Assembly (NCBI GenBank): GCA_027364655.1
Contig: DAHXOX010000092.1
Span: 1-64,000 of the forward strand
From: Paludibacter sp.
Lineage (GTDB): Bacteria; Bacteroidota; Bacteroidia; Bacteroidales; Paludibacteraceae
Reading direction: 5' to 3'
Length of the DNA stretch: 64,000 bases
Below the pieces are notes generated by a model, which was not told the DNA's origin, did not search any database, and saw nothing but the letters and a program-made list of their open reading frames with translations. Below are positions 60,941-64,000 of the stretch, one piece after another. Both the position numbers and the translations under genes were made by a program. Each line of letters begins with the position of its first letter. Position 1 is the first letter of the stretch.

Positions 60941-61669
60941 TCAACGTGCATAGCTAAAAAGATGATCCCATTGTTGATAAAGTTCTTCCATGCCGGAAAA
61001 AATAGCATTTGCGCCTTCGCTCAACAACACATCATCTTCTAAAATACCTGTATTGACAGCCAAGGTATAAATGCCCGCAGCTACCGCTGAAGCGATGCCT
61101 AAAGGTGCATTTTCCACCACGACAGCTTCCCAAGGTGCAACGTTTGCTTTTTGCAAGGCCATCAAATAAGGTTCAGGATGTGGTTTGCCAAGTTCAACAT
61201 CGAAGGCAGTCACCATGCGTTCGCGTTCAAAAATTTGTGGGAAAAACAATTCTAATTTATCCAATAAACTGGGTTGACCTGATCCTGTAACTAAAAGAAT
61301 ATGAATATCTTGTGACTTTATTTTTTTCAACAACTCCAACGCATACGGCATAGTGCGAACAACTTCCATCTGTTCGAATAATTGGCTCTTCGCATTATAG
61401 ATGGATTGCTTTTCTACTTCCGTAGCTACTCGTCCCAATTGAGCCTGAAATACACCGTCAATGGTTCCATTTCCGGTACGGCCTTCATTCATATAGGCTT
61501 CATAGGCAGTAAACGGCATTCCGAAACTTTTTAGCGCTTTCACCCAAGCTTCTGCGTGTGCCGGCATTGAATCAAACAAAACGCCATCCATATCAAAAAA
61601 GACTGCTTTCAATTCAAATTTCGGATACGATTTTTGCTTCAAAAAAGCAGCTATTTCTTGTACATACAT
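60941..61669 (-). CDS. HAD-superfamily hydrolase (beta-phosphoglucomutase-like)
   Basis: LKAVFFDMDGVLFDSMPAHAEAW, LVTGSGQPSLLDKL, GKPHPEPYLMAL, AVVVENAPLGIASAVAAGI; start at 61669 (MYVQEIAAFL) preferred. Confidence 0.9.
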   Translation of the reverse strand: MYVQEIAAFLKQKSYPKFELKAVFFDMDGVLFDSMPAHAEAWVKALKSFGMPFTAYEAYMNEGRTGNGTIDGVFQAQLGRVATEVEKQSIYNAKSQLFEQMEVVRTMPYALELLKKIKSQDIHILLVTGSGQPSLLDKLELFFPQIFERERMVTAFDVELGKPHPEPYLMALQKANVAPWEAVVVENAPLGIASAVAAGIYTLAVNTGILEDDVLLSEGANAIFSGMEELYQQWDHLFSYAR

Positions 61670-61792
61670 AATACAATCATTGAATAATAAACAATATAGA
61701 GGGTAAATATAATTTTGAAATCTGACAATGATCAATTTATTCAACCATCATCGAATAATAAATCTCTACTGCCGATTTCTGTTACAAATAGA

Positions 61793-62470
61793 CTATTGGC
61801 TTCCTTCCATATCTAATAAACGTTTCACATTGAAATAAAAACCTCTTACTCCTGAAGGATTTTCACTAACTGTTATGTGGTCGCATTGAAGTCCTACCAA
61901 CGATGAATGCAGTGGATATAATCCTAACATATAGATAATTTCGTATTCATCGCCAACCTCAATGACATGCCAAGCAGTTGGTAGCGTTCTTCCATTACCT
62001 GTCGAAAAGATGGTTTGAAGAATCATTTTCGCTTTAAAGCTCAATAATTTTGCATCATCATTATCCCCCTTTACATGATAAGCATAAGCCATTCGATTTA
62101 TCCAATGAATATCAAACGGAAATTTAGCTACTAACTGTCCTGCATAGAGTAAAATCGTATCACAATCGGCATTAGTTAGCTTATCCTTATTAGCATAACG
62201 CGCTAAAATGTCGTCTTGTGGAGGATTGCCATAGGGTTGATATTCTTTCTGATACGTAAATCCATAATATAGCGCTCGATATTGATTAATATTCAAGGTA
62301 GTATCGTTTGCAAGGTAGCGTTTGAAGAGTGCCGGATAATAGTAAGGTGAATTCGGATTTTTAATTTCCGATTTAATGTACGGATAATTAGGCGGTTCAA
62401 TTGGAAGCCGTTGAGCTTGTACAAAAGAAACACTCAGAAGAAACAAAAAAACAATCAGTATATTCTTCAT
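61793..62470 (-). CDS. DUF4919-like secreted protein of unknown function
   Basis: Signal peptide; PPNYPYIKSEIKNPNSPYYYPALFKRYLANDTTLNINQYRALYYGFTYQKEYQPY matches recalled DUF4919. Confidence 0.7.
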   Translation of the reverse strand: MKNILIVFLFLLSVSFVQAQRLPIEPPNYPYIKSEIKNPNSPYYYPALFKRYLANDTTLNINQYRALYYGFTYQKEYQPYGNPPQDDILARYANKDKLTNADCDTILLYAGQLVAKFPFDIHWINRMAYAYHVKGDNDDAKLLSFKAKMILQTIFSTGNGRTLPTAWHVIEVGDEYEIIYMLGLYPLHSSLVGLQCDHITVSENPSGVRGFYFNVKRLLDMEGSQ

Positions 62471-62578
62471 TTTTAATTATTTATAGCTAATTTATAAATA
62501 AACTATTCAACTTGATCACTTCTAAAGTTTTGATTCAATCAACGACTCCTGCATGATTTTATTAGAAAATAAATTGAT

Positions 62579-63088
62579 TCAATCATCTTGCTCACTTATC
62601 TTTACTAAGAGTAATTTGAAGTCATGCTCAAAGTTAGGAGTAAAAATTCCCTGTCCTATTTGTTGTTGTATTTCGTGCATAGTCCAAAACCGTGCCGTTT
62701 CTATTTCTCCGTGATCAATTTCAAACGAACCGTCATAAATCGTATAAAACATATTGACCAACTCTTTTTCAACCAACGATTGCCATACATAACGTTGTAC
62801 AAAAACAGGTTGGTATTCCCGAATGCCTATCTCTTCAAATACTTCACGTTGCAATGCTTGCTCCACGGTTTCTCCATAACTCACATGTCCACCCACCGAT
62901 GTATCCCATTTGCCAGGTTGTGTGTCTTTGTTCATGGCACGCTTTTGCAAAAATAGTTCTCCCGCGCTGTTTAACACATGCAAGTGAACTACAGGATGCA
63001 ACCAAAACGTACCTCCGTGACATTCGCTTCGAGTTGCTTTTCCAATCACATTACCTTGTTCATCCACCAAAGGAAATAGTTCTTCCAT
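62579..63088 (-). CDS. NUDIX hydrolase (Idi/YfcD-like)
   Basis: FPLVDEQGNVIGKATRSECHGG..., Nudix box GGHVSYGETVEQALQREVFEEIGI. Confidence 0.92.
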   Translation of the reverse strand: MEELFPLVDEQGNVIGKATRSECHGGTFWLHPVVHLHVLNSAGELFLQKRAMNKDTQPGKWDTSVGGHVSYGETVEQALQREVFEEIGIREYQPVFVQRYVWQSLVEKELVNMFYTIYDGSFEIDHGEIETARFWTMHEIQQQIGQGIFTPNFEHDFKLLLVKISEQDD

Positions 63089-63144
63089 AAAAAGAATAAG
63101 CTCTTATTTATTATCAATTTGTCTGTCCGGATCACAGAAAATAG

Positions 63145-63355
63145 GAGGATAGCTGCATTGCGACAACAAAGGTACGACAAAATCCTGCAAAAGTCGGATT
63201 GCTATATGAGCTTTTAGGCCATTTAGATGACGAGCAAAAGCGTACATTCCGTAAAACAAAAGATAACAACCGAAGTCGCTGCCTTTCTGGAGATTCTTGG
63301 GCATTATACCCGCGAACCAATACAAAGTAGCATCAAAATCTTATTGAAGCAATAA
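63145..63355 (+). pseudogene. Frameshifted gene remnant, family not identified
   Basis: Frame A gives IATTKVRQNPAKVGLLYELLGHLDDEQKRTFRKTK; after dropping one A from AAAA at 63258-63261, frame B gives ITTEVAAFLEILGHYTREPIQSSIKILLKQ-stop (TAA 63353-63355). Confidence 0.5.
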
Positions 63356-63444
63356 GAACAATTTAATGTCCGTATTTTGAATTTTGATCTCTCCCTAAAT
63401 CTCTCTCCAAAGTAAGAGACTTATATAAAGAATGTGGAATGAGA

Positions 63445-64000
63445 TTATTTTCTCAGCAGCATCTGCATAAATTGCATGCTCTCCAATAAGCCATAAGAAC
63501 CTGCAACTACCGAAAATTCATCGTATTGTTGCACGGAGTCCGGTTGTTGTTCCGGACGATAAATGACAAAAGGGACAGGAGAGGAAGTATGAGTACGCAG
63601 ATGACAAGGCGTTGGATGATCGGGTAAAATAGCCATTGTTACAGGTTCGTTCCACTGAGACACTTCTTCAAAAATGGGCTTCACTACCCTACTATCTAAA
63701 TATTCAATGGTTTTCACTTTCAAAGCGATGTCGCCCTCATGTCCGGCTTCGTCGCTGGCCTCAATATGGAGATAGACAAAATCGTTTGAACGCAACGCTT
63801 CAATAGCTGCTTGAGCTTTACCTTCATAATTGGTGTTGTAGAGTCCAGTAGCACCTTCCACGTCAATAGGTTGCAGGCCGGCATAAACGCCTATTCCTTT
63901 AATTAGATCGACTGCAGAAATCACAGCACCACTTTGTATGCCGTACAATTGGCTAATGGGTTCCATCTTTGGCCGATAACCTGGAGACCAAAGCCATATA
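63445..64000 (-). CDS. apgM: Cofactor-independent phosphoglycerate mutase, ApgM type (N-terminal part off right edge)
   Basis: Upstream frame continues IWLWSPGYRPKMEPISQLYGIQSGAVISAVDLIKGIGVYAGL; VYLHIEASDEAGHEGD and AILPDHPTPCHLRTHTSSPVPFVIY motifs. Confidence 0.9.
   Translation of the reverse strand, partial: IWLWSPGYRPKMEPISQLYGIQSGAVISAVDLIKGIGVYAGLQPIDVEGATGLYNTNYEGKAQAAIEALRSNDFVYLHIEASDEAGHEGDIALKVKTIEYLDSRVVKPIFEEVSQWNEPVTMAILPDHPTPCHLRTHTSSPVPFVIYRPEQQPDSVQQYDEFSVVAGSYGLLESMQFMQMLLRK

Noticed and set aside
63104-63325. Minus-strand ORFs of 73 and 62 aa
   Set aside because: The plus strand reads far more protein-like once one base is removed; these look like shadows of the remnant
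1-64000. CRISPR arrays, rRNA genes, prophage, integrase or defence-system clusters
   Set aside because: No regularly spaced direct repeats, rRNA sequence, phage structural genes or recombinases seen in the sequence or ORF track

Overview
The window looks like a stretch of core chromosome from a Bacteroidales/Bacteroidetes bacterium. This rests on gene content, repeated TAnnTTTG-type -7 promoter elements, N-acyl (succinyl)-ornithine carbamoyltransferase, a PorT-like protein, DUF4254 and DUF4919. I list about 56 protein-coding genes, two tRNA genes, several hairpin terminators and several promoter elements. Recognisable blocks are: parB-parA at the left edge; a 2-oxoacid dehydrogenase operon (E1a-E1b-E2-E3-lipoate ligase); prfB with a programmed +1 frameshift that the ORF track truncates; a tRNA-modification group (tsaB, mtaB, tgt); pabB/pabC; a class II ribonucleotide reductase; sdh/frdCAB; purA; pdxJ-exbB-exbD-tonB; nadK-fmt; greA; metK; prmA-argF'-argB; uvrB; and an apgM-type phosphoglycerate mutase cut by the right edge. 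I found no CRISPR array, rRNA, intact prophage or intact transposon, and no convincing large undescribed system. The most useful second-look items are: (1) the RF2 recoding site with an internal Shine-Dalgarno in a lineage that rarely uses SD; (2) Thr at position 90 of the ornithine carbamoyltransferase, where I recall Pro or Glu setting substrate choice; (3) a frameshifted gene remnant near 63.2 kb; (4) a probable IS21 IstB-like remnant near 32.9 kb; (5) a structured metK leader; (6) a 25-bp perfect hairpin at 15.25 kb; (7) a Tyr/Asn/Gly-rich secreted low-complexity protein.
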